Assembly: GCA_038030265.1 (NCBI GenBank) | Contig: CM075943.1 | Span: forward strand, 31,496,001-31,560,000 | DNA: 64,000 nt | From: Corythucha ciliata | Lineage: Eukaryota; Arthropoda; Insecta; Hemiptera; Tingidae | Direction of reading: 5' to 3' | Shown here: in pieces, positions 1 to 10,169 of the stretch | Layout of the letters: each line of letters opens with the position of its first letter | Numbering within the stretch: the stretch's first letter is position 1 | The notes under the pieces: generated by a model | The model's database searches: none | What the model was told of the DNA's origin: nothing | What the model saw: the letters and a program-made list of their open reading frames with translations, nothing else | Translations under genes and position numbers: made by a program

Positions 1-106
1 AACTAAGTATCTTTACAGGGAAATTTATATTAATAGGAAGACGCCAACTAAGCGATTCCCAGCAATATCTTATTACAATAAAATAGAGGAAAATAGCCTT
101 ATAACT
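1..106 (-). repeat. 3' LTR of the errantivirus (partial, cut by window edge)
   Basis: Bases 1-106 match 10936-11041 exactly. In plus orientation the LTR ends in TTATAACT. The complete right copy begins AGTTAAAT, so the LTR has short inverted ends of the AGTTA...TAACT type typical of gypsy-like elements. The remaining roughly 103 bp lie to the left of the window. Confidence 0.9.
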
Positions 107-1760
107 CCTCCCTCCTTAAGTTTTGGCTTGTCCGCAAGTCAAATTTTGGGATTTTTTGAATGTTAATTTCGAGTTCATTTGTTTCTTGTGGGGGTTTCTT
201 TTTCTTTATACAATTTAAAAGGACCGCTCTATGCAAGCAAAGAGCATAAATACATACAATACAAAGAGTTATGATTGAAAAAATGTACAGAATTGGTGTA
301 TGGTCGAAAGAGTCAAAATTTTCCAATTCTTCTAAGGGTAACATGTGAACGTTGATTTGGTGGACATCATCAAAGTTAAGTTTAGTTGTTTCAGTAGGAG
401 CTATAAGGGCTCGTAAGGGCAGAGTGAAATTTTCAAAATATTTATACAAAACTGGGGCTTCATTTAAGTTTTCGTCGGTTTCTAGCTGTAGTAGAACCGT
501 TTTTCTAAGATTGACGGAAATGTTTCCACTAGGCTTTCGAATAGTTATCAGCGGTTTGTCGTATAAAAGATATTTGTCGATCAGTGAGATATACTTGATA
601 AAAGGTTTAGGTTTTTGAATGAAATGAGTTTTACATTGTTTGTTATTACCCGAGAGAAGATTATTAATACAGGGGTTGTTGATTTCTGTTGCGTTTGTGC
701 AATAATAATATTCTAAAATAAGGTTACAATTTCCCGAATAGGTTTTATCGTTTTTGATTACAATAGGCGGATAGACTAAGGTTGTTAAAGTTTTAGATTC
801 CGTGTCATACGGATGGGAAAGAAGAAAATAAGTTTCGGTTAAAGGAGGTTTCTCGGGGATTTGAATAAAGTAATGTACGTTGTTTGCCGTAACAGAACAA
901 TGAACTTTGCTTATCTGCCAAAGAATTTCGGGGGAATTTGAAATTAGCTCGTGTCGAGGGTTGTTACTAGAAATACGTTCAAGTTCGATATGAGAGATAA
1001 TACTGTGGTGGATTACGTTCATTTTGCAAAATTCTAAGGATGTATCGATATCATTTATCTTATTCGTTAATAGTGCTAGTGCTATATACAGACGTGTCAA
1101 ATGTTGAGTTCCATTCACCATATTATTAATATTATTATTCAATAATTGTTTTACCTTATTACTATTACTCCTAACAATCGCTAAATCCTTATTAAATTCG
1201 GCCATAATGTTTTTATTCATTATTATTTGGGAAGCTAAATTATGTTCTAAGTGGTATTCGTTGGCCTCTAACTTATGAATTAAATTATCGTATAATTTCT
1301 TGTCATTTGCGTCCATATTACCTGTTAGCCAGGATATAGCCGATCCTAAAGCGTTAACTAGACCTCTTTTAGACCTTTTCACATGAATCCTATTTGTTTG
1401 GATATAGTCTACTTTGTTCTTTGCGTATTGTAAATGAGAGCGTAACAGGCTTCTTAAGGAATGCATTGTTAGTTCCGCGACGGACTCTTCGTAGGATTGT
1501 TTAGTCAATGAATTATTTGATGAGTTTAATGCTTGCTCTATAAAATCTAACTCATCCTTTACAGCAGTAACATTAATGGAATGGACATAAGTAAAATAGT
1601 TTTTTATTAAAAAGGAACTCTGAATTTTAATAGGGATAATTCCAGGTTCATTGGACAAATCAGTTATTCTATAGCTGAGAACTAGTGCCGGGCTGAGGAG
1701 AAGAAGCAAGGCTAATGACATCTTGATCCTGCAATGAAGTGGTTTTAGAATGATTTTCAT
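99..1760 (-). CDS. env: Env-like fusion glycoprotein of an errantivirus (intact, 553 aa)
   Basis: This is the membrane fusion glycoprotein of an env-bearing insect LTR retrotransposon, related in family terms to the baculovirus F protein. What is seen: a hydrophobic leader at about residues 14-30, a furin-type site RSKR at residues 129-132 followed at once by a hydrophobic glycine/alanine-rich stretch (the fusion-peptide position), a helical heptad-like region at about 150-230, many N-x-S/T sites, a transmembrane segment at about 490-513, and a basic cytoplasmic tail of about 40 residues. The ORF overlaps the end of pol by about 90 bases; in this family env is usually expressed from a spliced mRNA. 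It has no frameshift or stop although pol is broken. Length fits the family. Confidence 0.85.
   Translation of the reverse strand: MKIILKPLHCRIKMSLALLLLLSPALVLSYRITDLSNEPGIIPIKIQSSFLIKNYFTYVHSINVTAVKDELDFIEQALNSSNNSLTKQSYEESVAELTMHSLRSLLRSHLQYAKNKVDYIQTNRIHVKRSKRGLVNALGSAISWLTGNMDANDKKLYDNLIHKLEANEYHLEHNLASQIIMNKNIMAEFNKDLAIVRSNSNKVKQLLNNNINNMVNGTQHLTRLYIALALLTNKINDIDTSLEFCKMNVIHHSIISHIELERISSNNPRHELISNSPEILWQISKVHCSVTANNVHYFIQIPEKPPLTETYFLLSHPYDTESKTLTTLVYPPIVIKNDKTYSGNCNLILEYYYCTNATEINNPCINNLLSGNNKQCKTHFIQKPKPFIKYISLIDKYLLYDKPLITIRKPSGNISVNLRKTVLLQLETDENLNEAPVLYKYFENFTLPLRALIAPTETTKLNFDDVHQINVHMLPLEELENFDSFDHTPILYIFSIITLCIVCIYALCLHRAVLLNCIKKKKPPQETNELEINIQKIPKFDLRTSQNLRREEL
107..117 (-). 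other. Polypurine tract of the errantivirus
   Basis: Directly inside the 3' LTR the plus strand reads CCTCCCTCCTT, an all-purine run on the coding (minus) strand. Its position fits the plus-strand priming tract. It overlaps the last codons of env. Confidence 0.75.
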
Positions 1761-3767
1761 GTTTCCTGGGTCTTTTGATTTGTTTTGGATGGACTTTCAC
1801 ATTTTTCTTTCCTATTTTTATTTTATTTTCTTCCTTATTATAATGAACCTTTTTGTATTTATTCTTAGCCTTATTCCTAACGTAAGTTTTAATAAATACA
1901 TTGCCTTCGGGTATTTCTAATTTTTCGCGATTTTTATTAAGATTGGCGGTTCTAGTTTCTTTTTCTTTTTCAATAATATCCTTTACTGCCTTATGAATTA
2001 AAGTTTGTTCCTTATGATATTCATTGGTTTTATGCTCAAGAATGGCTTCGGTATTAGTTTCGGAAGGTAACGTTATTCCAAAGGTAATTTCATTAGGAGT
2101 GAGTTTTAAGAGAGAATTTGGCGTGTTATTGTAAGCTATGAGTGCTAGTCGTATAAGATTATTGAGGGATATGTTAGTGTCTTCTGTTTTTACTATGTTC
2201 ATGATTTCAATGAGTGTCGAGTGTGCCCTGTTGATTAATCCGTTAGAATTGTGGTAATTTGGGGTCGTTAGGTGCAAATTAATCTTATGATATTTTAGGA
2301 AGTCTTTTAAAGTTTCGTTGGCGAATTCTCCTCCATTATCCGCCTGAATTTCCAAAGGAGTAGGGAACATGCTAATATATTCTTTTAGTTTATTCACTAT
2401 TTCTACCGCATTTTTACTGTGAAGTTCATAAGCAAATAATTTTTTTGAAAAGCAATCAATCAAAGTTAATAAAAGGCCGTTATTTTAAAAAAACATGTCT
2501 ATCTGCAATTTCTCGAAAGGTTTATTTGGAGTGGGGGTTATTCTAAATTCGGGTTTTGGAGGTTTCCTATCATACTTGACTTGCTTACATGTATCACAGT
2601 TATTAATAAATTTGGTGATATCTGTTAACATCCCAGGCCAGTAATACTTTTTTTTCAAATTAAGGTAAACATCGTTGATCCCTCTATGGCAAGTGGATCC
2701 GCAATGCTGCTGGGTTATTAAATCTTTTTGGTCATCCTTTTCTTCTACGTCTATATTTAGCTTTTTGTATCTTTTTACTTTTACTGTAGGGAATTTGTTC
2801 TCAATGATATTTTGAAATATTAAGAATATTTTATCTAAAATTTCGTTTTCCATTTGCCAATTGTTATCGCTACAAAATACGCCGTATGTTTTACCGGGCT
2901 CCAAGAATTCTAAACAATAGTTCTCTAAATCAGTATTGTAGGGCCACACAACATTCCAAATGAGTTTTCGTTTGGTCGAGTTGAATGATCGCACATCACC
3001 TGTGCGGCTAATGTTTCCTCTCTGTATTACTATTTGATTCTTTTCGACGTTGAGGCATTTTAGTGGGTCATCCACTAAGACTATATTACCTGTTGAACTT
3101 ATCTGGGAATGAACTGTAACTAGACTTTCGAGATCGTTGTTCTCATTTTTTTCTGGTGAATTTGTGGATTTATTACCAATATCAGGAATTAGTGACTCAA
3201 CTGAAAAAGGTTGTTCTTCAATGTTTGTAGTGTCATTTAAAAATTGATCTAAGATTTCATTCGGATTAATTATGTCATTTTCAATAGCGTTTAGATTTTG
3301 AACCGGGTTTCTAGAGAGAGCGTCAGCTACGTAGTTGGTTTTGCCTTGAACATACTGTACATCGAAATCATAATCAGCGAGTTGACACTTCCACCTAAGC
3401 ATCTTGGCACTAGGCTCTTTCATATTGTGAAGAAATTGAAGAGGCTTATGATCTGTTTTTATAATGAATTTCCTTCCATAAATGTACGGTCTATAGTATT
3501 TACATGCCCAAACTATGGCTAATAGTTCTTTTTCGATAGTGCTTAATTTTTCTTCATGGGTATTAAGAGTTCTTGAGGCGTAGGAGATTGGTAAGTCTTT
3601 ACCATCAAAATTTTGAGATAATACTGCTCCTATTGCAAAATTTGATGCATCAGTAGTTAAAGTGAATGTTTTATCGAAGTCTGGCAACTGTAAAATTGGG
3701 TTGTTCATGAGGAGTGATTTTAAAGTTTTAATTGCGTCTAAATATTCTTTATTACTAGGGTCGATAA
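1669..3767 (-). pseudogene. pol: Errantivirus pol, 3' half: RNase H and integrase (stop codon in integrase)
   Basis: The first part (about 3310-3705) is a Ty3-type RNase H: the TTDAS start, the ISYASR segment, the EKELLAIVWA segment and the TDHKPL motif are all present. Then come the integrase HHCC zinc domain (2540-2710) and the core. An in-frame stop at 2485-2487, next to a homopolymer run, separates the zinc domain from the catalytic core in the same frame. Core residues IDCFSK (first Asp) and ADNGGEF (second Asp) are present. The position expected for the catalytic Glu, 36 residues after the second Asp, reads Asn (GLINRAHS). The C-terminus overlaps the env start. The right boundary at 3767 is the junction with the nested BEL element; RT continues beyond it at 7427. 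Confidence 0.85.
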
Positions 3768-4386
3768 TGTTCAGGCAAGAGAGAATTATTAAGGCGTTTC
3801 ATCCAGCCGTTCAAAATTCTCTGTTTTGCCTTCAAAATTATTTATAAATTAATAACTGTTTTAATTCACCCTCTCTCTCTCTCTATCGACATATATGAAG
3901 ACACATGTGGAAGAAAAATTGTAATATTATTCGTTTTCGAGCCTTTTCAACTCAACAACATCGTCGTTGCTGTCGTCAATCGTTCCAACGACCACGTCAA
4001 CCGGCTAACTGCAGCTAGTGGGCTGGTTAACCTTTTTTTTGTCATTTATACTCCGACGTTCGTCTTCATACACTTCGTCGTTCGTTTTACACTCCGACCT
4101 TCGTCGTCATACGCTCCGACGTTCATCGTCCCGACACTCCGTCGCTTCTACGTTAATTCCGTCGCTCGTCATCGCGACACTCCATCGTCAGAAATCTTTT
4201 CGTCTGCGACTTTCATCTTTTTCTCGCAATCTACTCCGTCGCCCGTCATTACATCGTGACACCCCGTCGTCCTGACTATTTGCAACCTGTTCTTCGTTCC
4301 AAGTAAAATTAAAACAGTTGTTCAAATTCTTTACATATTTATTCTTTACAGTCCAAATTCACCGGTCCACTAAACAAGTGTGGCCA
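3768..4386 (+). repeat. 5' LTR of the BEL/Pao element
   Basis: The LTR begins TGTTCAGGCAAGAG and ends ACAAGTGTGGCCA. It contains a (CT)n stretch and a long CGTCGTTCG-like region rich in CG. Small ORFs of about 85 codons in it have no recognisable product and appear in both LTRs. Confidence 0.9.
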
Positions 4387-4391
4387 TTTTA

Positions 4392-4409
4392 TGGTCCTCC
4401 AAGCCGCGG
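4392..4409 (+). other. Primer binding site candidate of the BEL/Pao element
   Basis: Five bases after the 5' LTR the sequence reads TGGTCCTCCAAGCCGCGG, which starts with the TGG expected for pairing with a tRNA 3' CCA end. I did not assign the tRNA. Confidence 0.55.
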
Positions 4410-4511
4410 ATAAAGCGCCTTCTTCGTTCATCTCAAACCTGAACGAATCGTCTTAACTTGAAGTAACTGTTTGTATCGTTCTGAACGTTTCCAAACCCAT
4501 CACTTGAAATC

Positions 4512-6644
4512 ATGAAACTTTCAGAGATAAAAACGGCGGTTGCAAAATTAAAATTTTATTTAAGCCGTCTTCAAATGGTGAGTTCGAAAGAGTTTCCAAC
4601 TGATGCCGATTTCACGGTCGTTCGACAAATTCTTTTGGAAAAAACGGTCGTCGAAACAATCATTTTCGATGTCATTGGATGTGACAATCGACCGGAGGGT
4701 ATGTCAGAATCAGATCTCATTGATTATTTGAACCAATTTTATGATGAATGCTCGAACCTTCAGGTTCTGTTAGACAATCACGATCATAGGTATCTTCATT
4801 CTCGCTCTGTTGTCTCCACCCCTCGTAACATTTCTCGTAGGTCCTCCGTAAACGATGTTTCAAACGTTAATGAGTTGACTAATCCCGAGTCATCATTATT
4901 ATGTGATCCTGTCATTCCTCATCCATCCATCGAAAATCCTAATAATGTTCCTCCTCCAACCGTCGAAAATCCTAATAACGTTCCTCCTCCATCCTCTGTT
5001 GCTATTCCCACTGTTCCGTTGGCAAATCCCCCGGAACCTCAAATCATAGATCCTGCGCCCGGTTCATCTTCTGAATTTAGGCAAAATAATTTAAATTCAA
5101 TTTTACCTCGTATCGAAATTCCAATTTTCCAATCTAAAAATTTAGAAGATTGGATCAATTTCAAGTCGTTATTTACATCAATTGTCATCGAAAATCACAA
5201 TCTGTCCAACGTGGAAAAATTACATTTCTTACGTACTTCCGTCAAAGGGGAAGCTTTAACAATTATTGAATCATTACCCATTGAAAATAAAAATTTCCTA
5301 ATAGCCTGGGAGAGTCTGATCAACCATTATGATCGTCCCAGAGCAACGGCTACCGGCTATTTGTCTAAAATAGTCAACCAAGGGCCTGTTTGTGGTGACG
5401 CTAATTCTCTTTCATGGTTCGTCACAAATATTAAAACTCATGTCAACGCCCTTCGATCCCTAGGACTCCCTGTAGATTTTTGGGATTTCTTCCTTAACTA
5501 TCTGGTTCTCAATAAATTAGATAACCACACCAGAGAACTATTCGAAACATCTAATAAAGACAATTTCCCTTCATTTTCAAATCTTATTACTTTTTTGGAA
5601 AATCGCATTCGCTCGTTACAGTCGTCAGAATTGTTCACAAACAAATTTAGTAGTTCTCCTTCGCCAACACCACAAGCACATGCTAAATTTAATCAATCAG
5701 TCGTAAGGAAATGTGAAATGTGTTGCTTCGAACATAAATTGTTTCAATGCTCTACATTTTTGAAACTCACTTCAAAAGAAAAGTTTAATTGGATCAAAGA
5801 CAAAAATTTCTGTACCAATTGTCTTGGGACAAATCATAATCGTTCAAAATGTATGAGCAAACAAGTTTGCAGACTATGCAAGTCTAAACATAATACACTT
5901 CTTCACATTAACACAGCTTCATCTAACTCTCCCCATCAAACACATACTCACACGTCGTTTTCCGTCATTCCTGTAAATTCATCAACACGAAATTGTTTTC
6001 CTTCTTTTGCAAATAATCCGGTAACTCTTCTTCTGACGGCCTTGATTGACTTATATTCTACTGATGGAAGTAAATTGATTGTCAGAGCTCTAGTCGATAC
6101 AGGAAGTCAACATTCCTTTATTTTAAATTCCGTAGTCGACAAATTAAACTTGAAACGACAAAACGTAAAGTTATCAGTAAAGGGACTTTCGGGAAAGAAT
6201 ACAATTAACATCAAGCATAAAGTAGCTGTTGATATCTCCCCCTTGAACCAGCAAATTCCACAGATAAATGGTAACGCATTATGTGTTGATAATATTTCAG
6301 GGGATTTACCTTCCCAACCATTAAAAGTAGAGCTGTGGGATCATGTGAAAGATCTCAGTTTAGCTGATCCCAGTTTCCCCATTCCTTCCCAAATTGAATT
6401 ATTGCTTGGCGCCGATATCATCCCTCATATCTTCAAAGGAGGATACAGGTCGGGTCCCATTGGTAGTCCGATTGCGATTGAAACAATTTTCGGATGGATT
6501 TTATCAGGCCCAGCCAATCCTTTTTCGTCCCACTTCCAATATCAGAAGAACAAACCGAACACCAATAATATGACCAATCGCCGATCTCATCAGTGTCAGT
6601 TTCGCCGCTTCCAAGGTTCAGTAGTCAATGAGTATCGTCTGTAA
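4512..6644 (+). CDS. gag: BEL/Pao Gag-protease polyprotein (710 aa, ends after protease)
   Basis: The ORF is the Gag plus aspartic protease of a Pao-type element. Seen in order: a coiled N-terminus, a proline-rich linker with repeated NPNNVPPP units (about residues 135-165), a Pao Gag region (DUF1759-like, about 195-370, with DWINFKSLF and LRTSVKGEA), zinc-binding segments starting at Cys401 and a clear CCHC knuckle CTNCLGTNHNRSKC at 434-447, a further CRLCKSKH, then a DUF1758-like retropepsin with active-site DTG at 529-531 and the family ending LLGADIIPHI...GWILSG. The frame stops where RT would follow in complete elements. It is intact, so it could build particles, but polymerase and integrase would have to come from a relative. 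Confidence 0.87.
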   Translation: MKLSEIKTAVAKLKFYLSRLQMVSSKEFPTDADFTVVRQILLEKTVVETIIFDVIGCDNRPEGMSESDLIDYLNQFYDECSNLQVLLDNHDHRYLHSRSVVSTPRNISRRSSVNDVSNVNELTNPESSLLCDPVIPHPSIENPNNVPPPTVENPNNVPPPSSVAIPTVPLANPPEPQIIDPAPGSSSEFRQNNLNSILPRIEIPIFQSKNLEDWINFKSLFTSIVIENHNLSNVEKLHFLRTSVKGEALTIIESLPIENKNFLIAWESLINHYDRPRATATGYLSKIVNQGPVCGDANSLSWFVTNIKTHVNALRSLGLPVDFWDFFLNYLVLNKLDNHTRELFETSNKDNFPSFSNLITFLENRIRSLQSSELFTNKFSSSPSPTPQAHAKFNQSVVRKCEMCCFEHKLFQCSTFLKLTSKEKFNWIKDKNFCTNCLGTNHNRSKCMSKQVCRLCKSKHNTLLHINTASSNSPHQTHTHTSFSVIPVNSSTRNCFPSFANNPVTLLLTALIDLYSTDGSKLIVRALVDTGSQHSFILNSVVDKLNLKRQNVKLSVKGLSGKNTINIKHKVAVDISPLNQQIPQINGNALCVDNISGDLPSQPLKVELWDHVKDLSLADPSFPIPSQIELLLGADIIPHIFKGGYRSGPIGSPIAIETIFGWILSGPANPFSSHFQYQKNKPNTNNMTNRRSHQCQFRRFQGSVVNEYRL

Positions 6645-6794
6645 ATCCTCTCCGGTATTATTGTTTCCCGATACTGGATTATTAACTCCTTCGAATTCAA
6701 TCCAATTTGAATTAATCATTATCAAATTCTTGCTTTTCTTATTCATTTTTTTTCCAGTTTACTTCTTCAAAACGCTCAGAAGCTACAGCGCTTC

Positions 6795-6808
6795 AGGGAG
6801 GGGCGGTA
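6795..6808 (+). other. Polypurine tract of the BEL/Pao element
   Basis: The purine-rich AGGGAGGGGCGGTA lies immediately before the 3' LTR start (TGTTCAGG at 6809). Confidence 0.7.
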
Positions 6809-7426
6809 TGTTCAGGCAAGAGAGAATTATTAAGGCGTTTCATCCAGCCGTTCAAAATTCTCTGTTTTGCCTTCAAAATTATTTATAAATTAATAACTGT
6901 TTTAATTCACCCTCTCTCTCTCTCTATCGACATATATGAAGACACATGTGGAAGAAAAATTGTAATATATTCGTTTTCGAGCCTTTTCAACTCAACAACA
7001 TCGTCGTTGCTGTCGTCAATCGTTCCAACGACCACGTCAACCGGCTAACTGCAGCTAGTGGGCTGGTTAACCTTTTTTTTGTCATTTATACTCCGACGTT
7101 CGTCTTCATACACTTCGTCGTTCGTTTTACACTCCGACCTTCGTCGTCATACGCTCCGTCGTTCATCGTCCCGACACTCCGTCGCTTCTACGTTAATTCC
7201 GTCGCTCGTCATCGCGACACTCCATCGTCAGAAATCTTTTCGTCTGCGACTTTCATCTTTTTCTCGCAATCTACTCCGTCGCCCGTCATTACATCGTGAC
7301 ACCCCGTCGTCCTGACTATTTGCAACCTGTTCTTCGTTCCAAGTAAAATTAAAACAGTTGTTCAAATTCTTTACATATTTATTCTTTACAGTCCAAATTC
7401 ACCGGTCCACTAAACAAGTGTGGCCA
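6809..7426 (+). repeat. 3' LTR of the BEL/Pao element
   Basis: Same ends as the 5' LTR. Differences I could find by eye are one missing base in the TAATATTATTCG stretch and one A/T change in the CGCTCCGACG stretch. Confidence 0.9.
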
Positions 7427-8688
7427 TTACCTTTTAACATAGAAGTAATGGGTTTGGCAATCTTTGCGTAATTTTTGATCATTTTCCGGTAGTAGCCGGT
7501 TAATCCTAGAAATTGTTTGATTTGTTTTTGATTCGTTGGGATGGGTAATTGTTCTACAGCTTTCAATTTTTCAGGGTTTGGCTGAATGCCTTTATCGGAA
7601 ATTATATGGCCTAAATATGCTAATTCCCTTTTAAAGAACTCAGTCTTGTCTAGTTGAATTTTGAGGTTGTGTGCCTGTAGCGTTTCGAAAACTTTCTTTA
7701 AGTGTTTTTTATGTTCCTCTAAGTTATCCGAATAAACGATTATATCGTCCATGTAAACTAACACATTTGGAATACGTGAAAATATAAGGTTCATTGCCCT
7801 CTGAAACGTAGGTGGGGCATTTTTCAGCCCAAAGGGCATCCTGAGGAACTCAAAATGGCCGTCCTCAGTGCTGAAGGCAGTCTTAGGGATTGAATCCGGG
7901 TCCATCTCAATTTGATGGAAGCCTGAGGCTAGATCAATGGCACTGAAGTATCTACCTATTTTTCCTAGAAGATCCTCAATTACGGGCAATGGGAATCTAT
8001 CATCTATTGTTTTTTCATTTAATTTTCTGTAATCGATCACCATACGAATTTTCCTTTTGCCGGAGGCATCTGCCTTTTTTGGTACTACCCAAACAGGTGA
8101 ATTGTAAGGGGAATTGGATTCGCAAATAATTTTGTTCTTTAAAAGTTTGTCAATTTCTATTTTTATGTCTTCCCGAAAAATTTGAGGATATCTATAGTTT
8201 CTTGTATAAACTGGAATTTCATCTTTAGTCTGTATCTTGTGTTTTAGTAAATTAGTGGCGGATGTTAAAATATCGCTTTCCCGTTTAATTATTTTTGGGA
8301 ACTCAGAAAGAAGTTCGGTTATAGTTCTCTTTTCTTCTTGATTCATATGCTCCATTCGAATTAAATTAGGAATTTCTTTCTTTATTTCTTCTAGTTTGTC
8401 TTTGTCTGTCTTTTCTTTGCTACTAAAATATTCGATTTCGTCTATTTCCATGGGCTCGGGACAAATGGTCATAAGCTCTTGAGCGACGATCAAACATTTT
8501 ACCTTATCTTTATCAAGATTATAGATTCCTTCTTTAACAGTATATTTATTATGTTCTATTCCCCTAATCAATCCTTCTTTTAAATTATCCTTATTTATAA
8601 TTGGCAATTCCACAATATTAAGACCTTTTTCTAACTGGATTTTCTTTTCTTCTCCAATGAAAGTAAAATTTAATTTGAAATGTTTTTC
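7427..8688 (-). pseudogene. pol: Errantivirus pol, 5' half: reverse transcriptase (split from the rest by a nested insertion)
   Basis: This is the reverse transcriptase part of pol. Motifs in order: a basic N-terminal spacer, PVWVVPKK, MVIDYRKLN, FSAIDLASGFHQI, the FGLKNAPPTFQR block, the catalytic YMDD at about 7740-7755, and the thumb/connection FLGLTGYYRK. The frame is -1 relative to the upstream gag-protease ORF and stays open back into the end of that ORF, so expression by -1 ribosomal frameshifting is likely. There is no ATG of its own in a sensible place. The reading frame runs into the LTR of the nested BEL element at 7426 and continues on the other side at 3767, so the gene was whole before that insertion apart from the integrase stop. 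Confidence 0.88.
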
Positions 8689-10169
8689 GTCAGCATTGTT
8701 TGATTTTCGAAATTTATTTTTAAATTTAAATCTCGCATTGTTTCATTTCCTAACAAAGCGTCGTATTTTTCTGAAAATGGAAAGATGTACATTTTTACTT
8801 TTTTCTCAATTCCGAAATGTGAATTTAAATCGGTTAAGATGTACTCATGGCCTTCCTTTTCACCAGCTGGAGTACTGACGATAAAATGTTCTGCATAACG
8901 AGGGAATTTTGGAGAGACTAATTTAGGATGAACATAATTTTGAGCTGCTCCTGTGTCTATTAGCCATTTCAAACCGTAATTGTCTTGACAGAAGGGCAAT
9001 GAACTACCAACTAGATTCAATTCTAACTTTGATTTCTCGCTGGGCTTACGCAACTGTTGCTGCCATAATTTAAAAAAAGAATCATTAAGTGCGTTAATGG
9101 GAGGATTTTCATTTGCGTATAAATTTTGTCGTTCACGAGGGATATAATTTTGCGAAATGTTTTGTTCTTGGGGCGTACCATAAAAGTTAATGAATTCTGG
9201 GTTTGCCTGAGTTTGAGGATAATTTGTCTCTTGATAAGGAGGATGAATATGATGAAATTCTTGGTTTCTAAAATTTGGTCTATCACTCACTCTTCTCATA
9301 GAAACTGTATTTTGTCCGATGGGGGCGAAATTTCCACGCTGTGGGAATTGATTTTGATAATTTTGTTCTCTTCCATGGTTCTGAAATTGTCTTGGGGGTT
9401 GATATTGAAAAGCTTGGTGATTATTAAATGGTCTGTGCGAATGTTGAAAAGCTTGATGGTTTTGAAATTGTCTTTGTTGTTGGGGCTGATTAAATTGTGC
9501 ATTTATTTGTCTACCAATATTCATTCTTGAGCCATTGTCATACCTTTTATTCTTAAAATTATCGTTATTTTGAAAGTTTCGATTCAATTGTTCAATGATG
9601 AAAGTACACTTAGTATTTAAGATAGTTCTAAATTCAATTAAAGATTCAGGATTGAAAGTCATAATGTGATTAGTTAATTGCCACGGGAGAGTAGCATACA
9701 TATGGTGGATTATTTCTTTTTCGGTTGTCTCAATGATAGAATTTAAAACTTCTCCGGCTACGCCGTCGATTCCTAATTTCGCGTAAATTAAATGTCTTAT
9801 GCTTTCTAATCTATTAAGATACTCTGTAGGGGATTCTTTTGGGAATAGCTTACTTTGATATATTTCTGCTTTTAATGATTCAAATGTTCTGGAGTCCGCA
9901 AAATTTGATCTTAATAGTTCAAGAAGCTGAGCTACAGTGTTTACTTCGCGCGTTAGAATTAACGATTGTGCAGAGCCAGTTAATTTCGCCTTAATTTTAT
10001 TTAAAAGAAGTTTATGATTTTGTGCTCGCTGGGCAACATTGTCAGCGCAAACAACATTCATTATATTAGTAACTGAAGATATAAAAAATAGAAGTTCTCT
10101 AGGGTTTCCATCGTATGACGGTAGATGGTCGTAATCTTCTCTTTTGATTTCTCTATTTATTTCGGCCAT
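8670..10169 (-). CDS. gag: Errantivirus Gag with protease at its C-terminus (499 aa)
   Basis: The N-terminal about 200 residues resemble the Gag of insect gypsy-like elements (structural protein of the particle). A Gln/Asn/Phe-rich low-complexity stretch follows at about 205-360. I see no CCHC knuckle, as is common in errantiviruses. The last about 100 residues carry a retropepsin: WLIDTGAAQNYV with DTG at 405-407, and the flap-to-ALLG region before the end. The protease is therefore in the gag frame rather than at the start of the pol frame. The ATG at 10167-10169 is the first in a long leader. The ORF ends at 8670 just after an A-rich stretch where the pol frame (-1) opens. No lesions are visible. 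Confidence 0.85.
   Translation of the reverse strand: MAEINREIKREDYDHLPSYDGNPRELLFFISSVTNIMNVVCADNVAQRAQNHKLLLNKIKAKLTGSAQSLILTREVNTVAQLLELLRSNFADSRTFESLKAEIYQSKLFPKESPTEYLNRLESIRHLIYAKLGIDGVAGEVLNSIIETTEKEIIHHMYATLPWQLTNHIMTFNPESLIEFRTILNTKCTFIIEQLNRNFQNNDNFKNKRYDNGSRMNIGRQINAQFNQPQQQRQFQNHQAFQHSHRPFNNHQAFQYQPPRQFQNHGREQNYQNQFPQRGNFAPIGQNTVSMRRVSDRPNFRNQEFHHIHPPYQETNYPQTQANPEFINFYGTPQEQNISQNYIPRERQNLYANENPPINALNDSFFKLWQQQLRKPSEKSKLELNLVGSSLPFCQDNYGLKWLIDTGAAQNYVHPKLVSPKFPRYAEHFIVSTPAGEKEGHEYILTDLNSHFGIEKKVKMYIFPFSEKYDALLGNETMRDLNLKINFENQTMLTKNISN
8682..8688 (-). promoter_or_regulatory. Probable -1 frameshift site between gag-protease and pol
   Basis: On the coding strand the last gag codons contain G AAA AAC, close to the retroviral heptamer A AAA AAC. 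A shift of -1 here enters the pol frame, which is open from this point. The first base of the heptamer is not canonical, so the exact slip position is an inference. Confidence 0.5.

Larger units (their letters stand above)
3768..7426 (+). mobile_element. Non-autonomous BEL/Pao LTR retrotransposon nested in errantivirus pol
   Basis: A 3,659 bp plus-strand element with two TG...CA LTRs of 619 and 618 bp. I see one indel and one substitution between them, so it is young. Inside are a primer-site candidate, a single 710-codon gag-protease ORF and a purine tract. RT, RNase H and integrase are absent: protease is followed by only about 165 bp before the 3' LTR. The flanking errantivirus pol reads on at both sides, but no clean target duplication is visible (left flank ends CGATAA, right flank begins TTACC), so a base change or small deletion occurred at one edge. 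Confidence 0.88.

Noticed and set aside
4018..4275. 85-codon ORF in the BEL LTR, repeated at 7058-7315
   Set aside because: It lies in a CGTC-rich LTR stretch, has a low-complexity Arg/Ser composition and no domain. Its repetition only reflects the two LTRs.
9126..9530. 134-codon plus-strand ORF
   Set aside because: It is antisense to the Gln/Asn-rich part of gag, which explains its hydrophobic composition. No domain.
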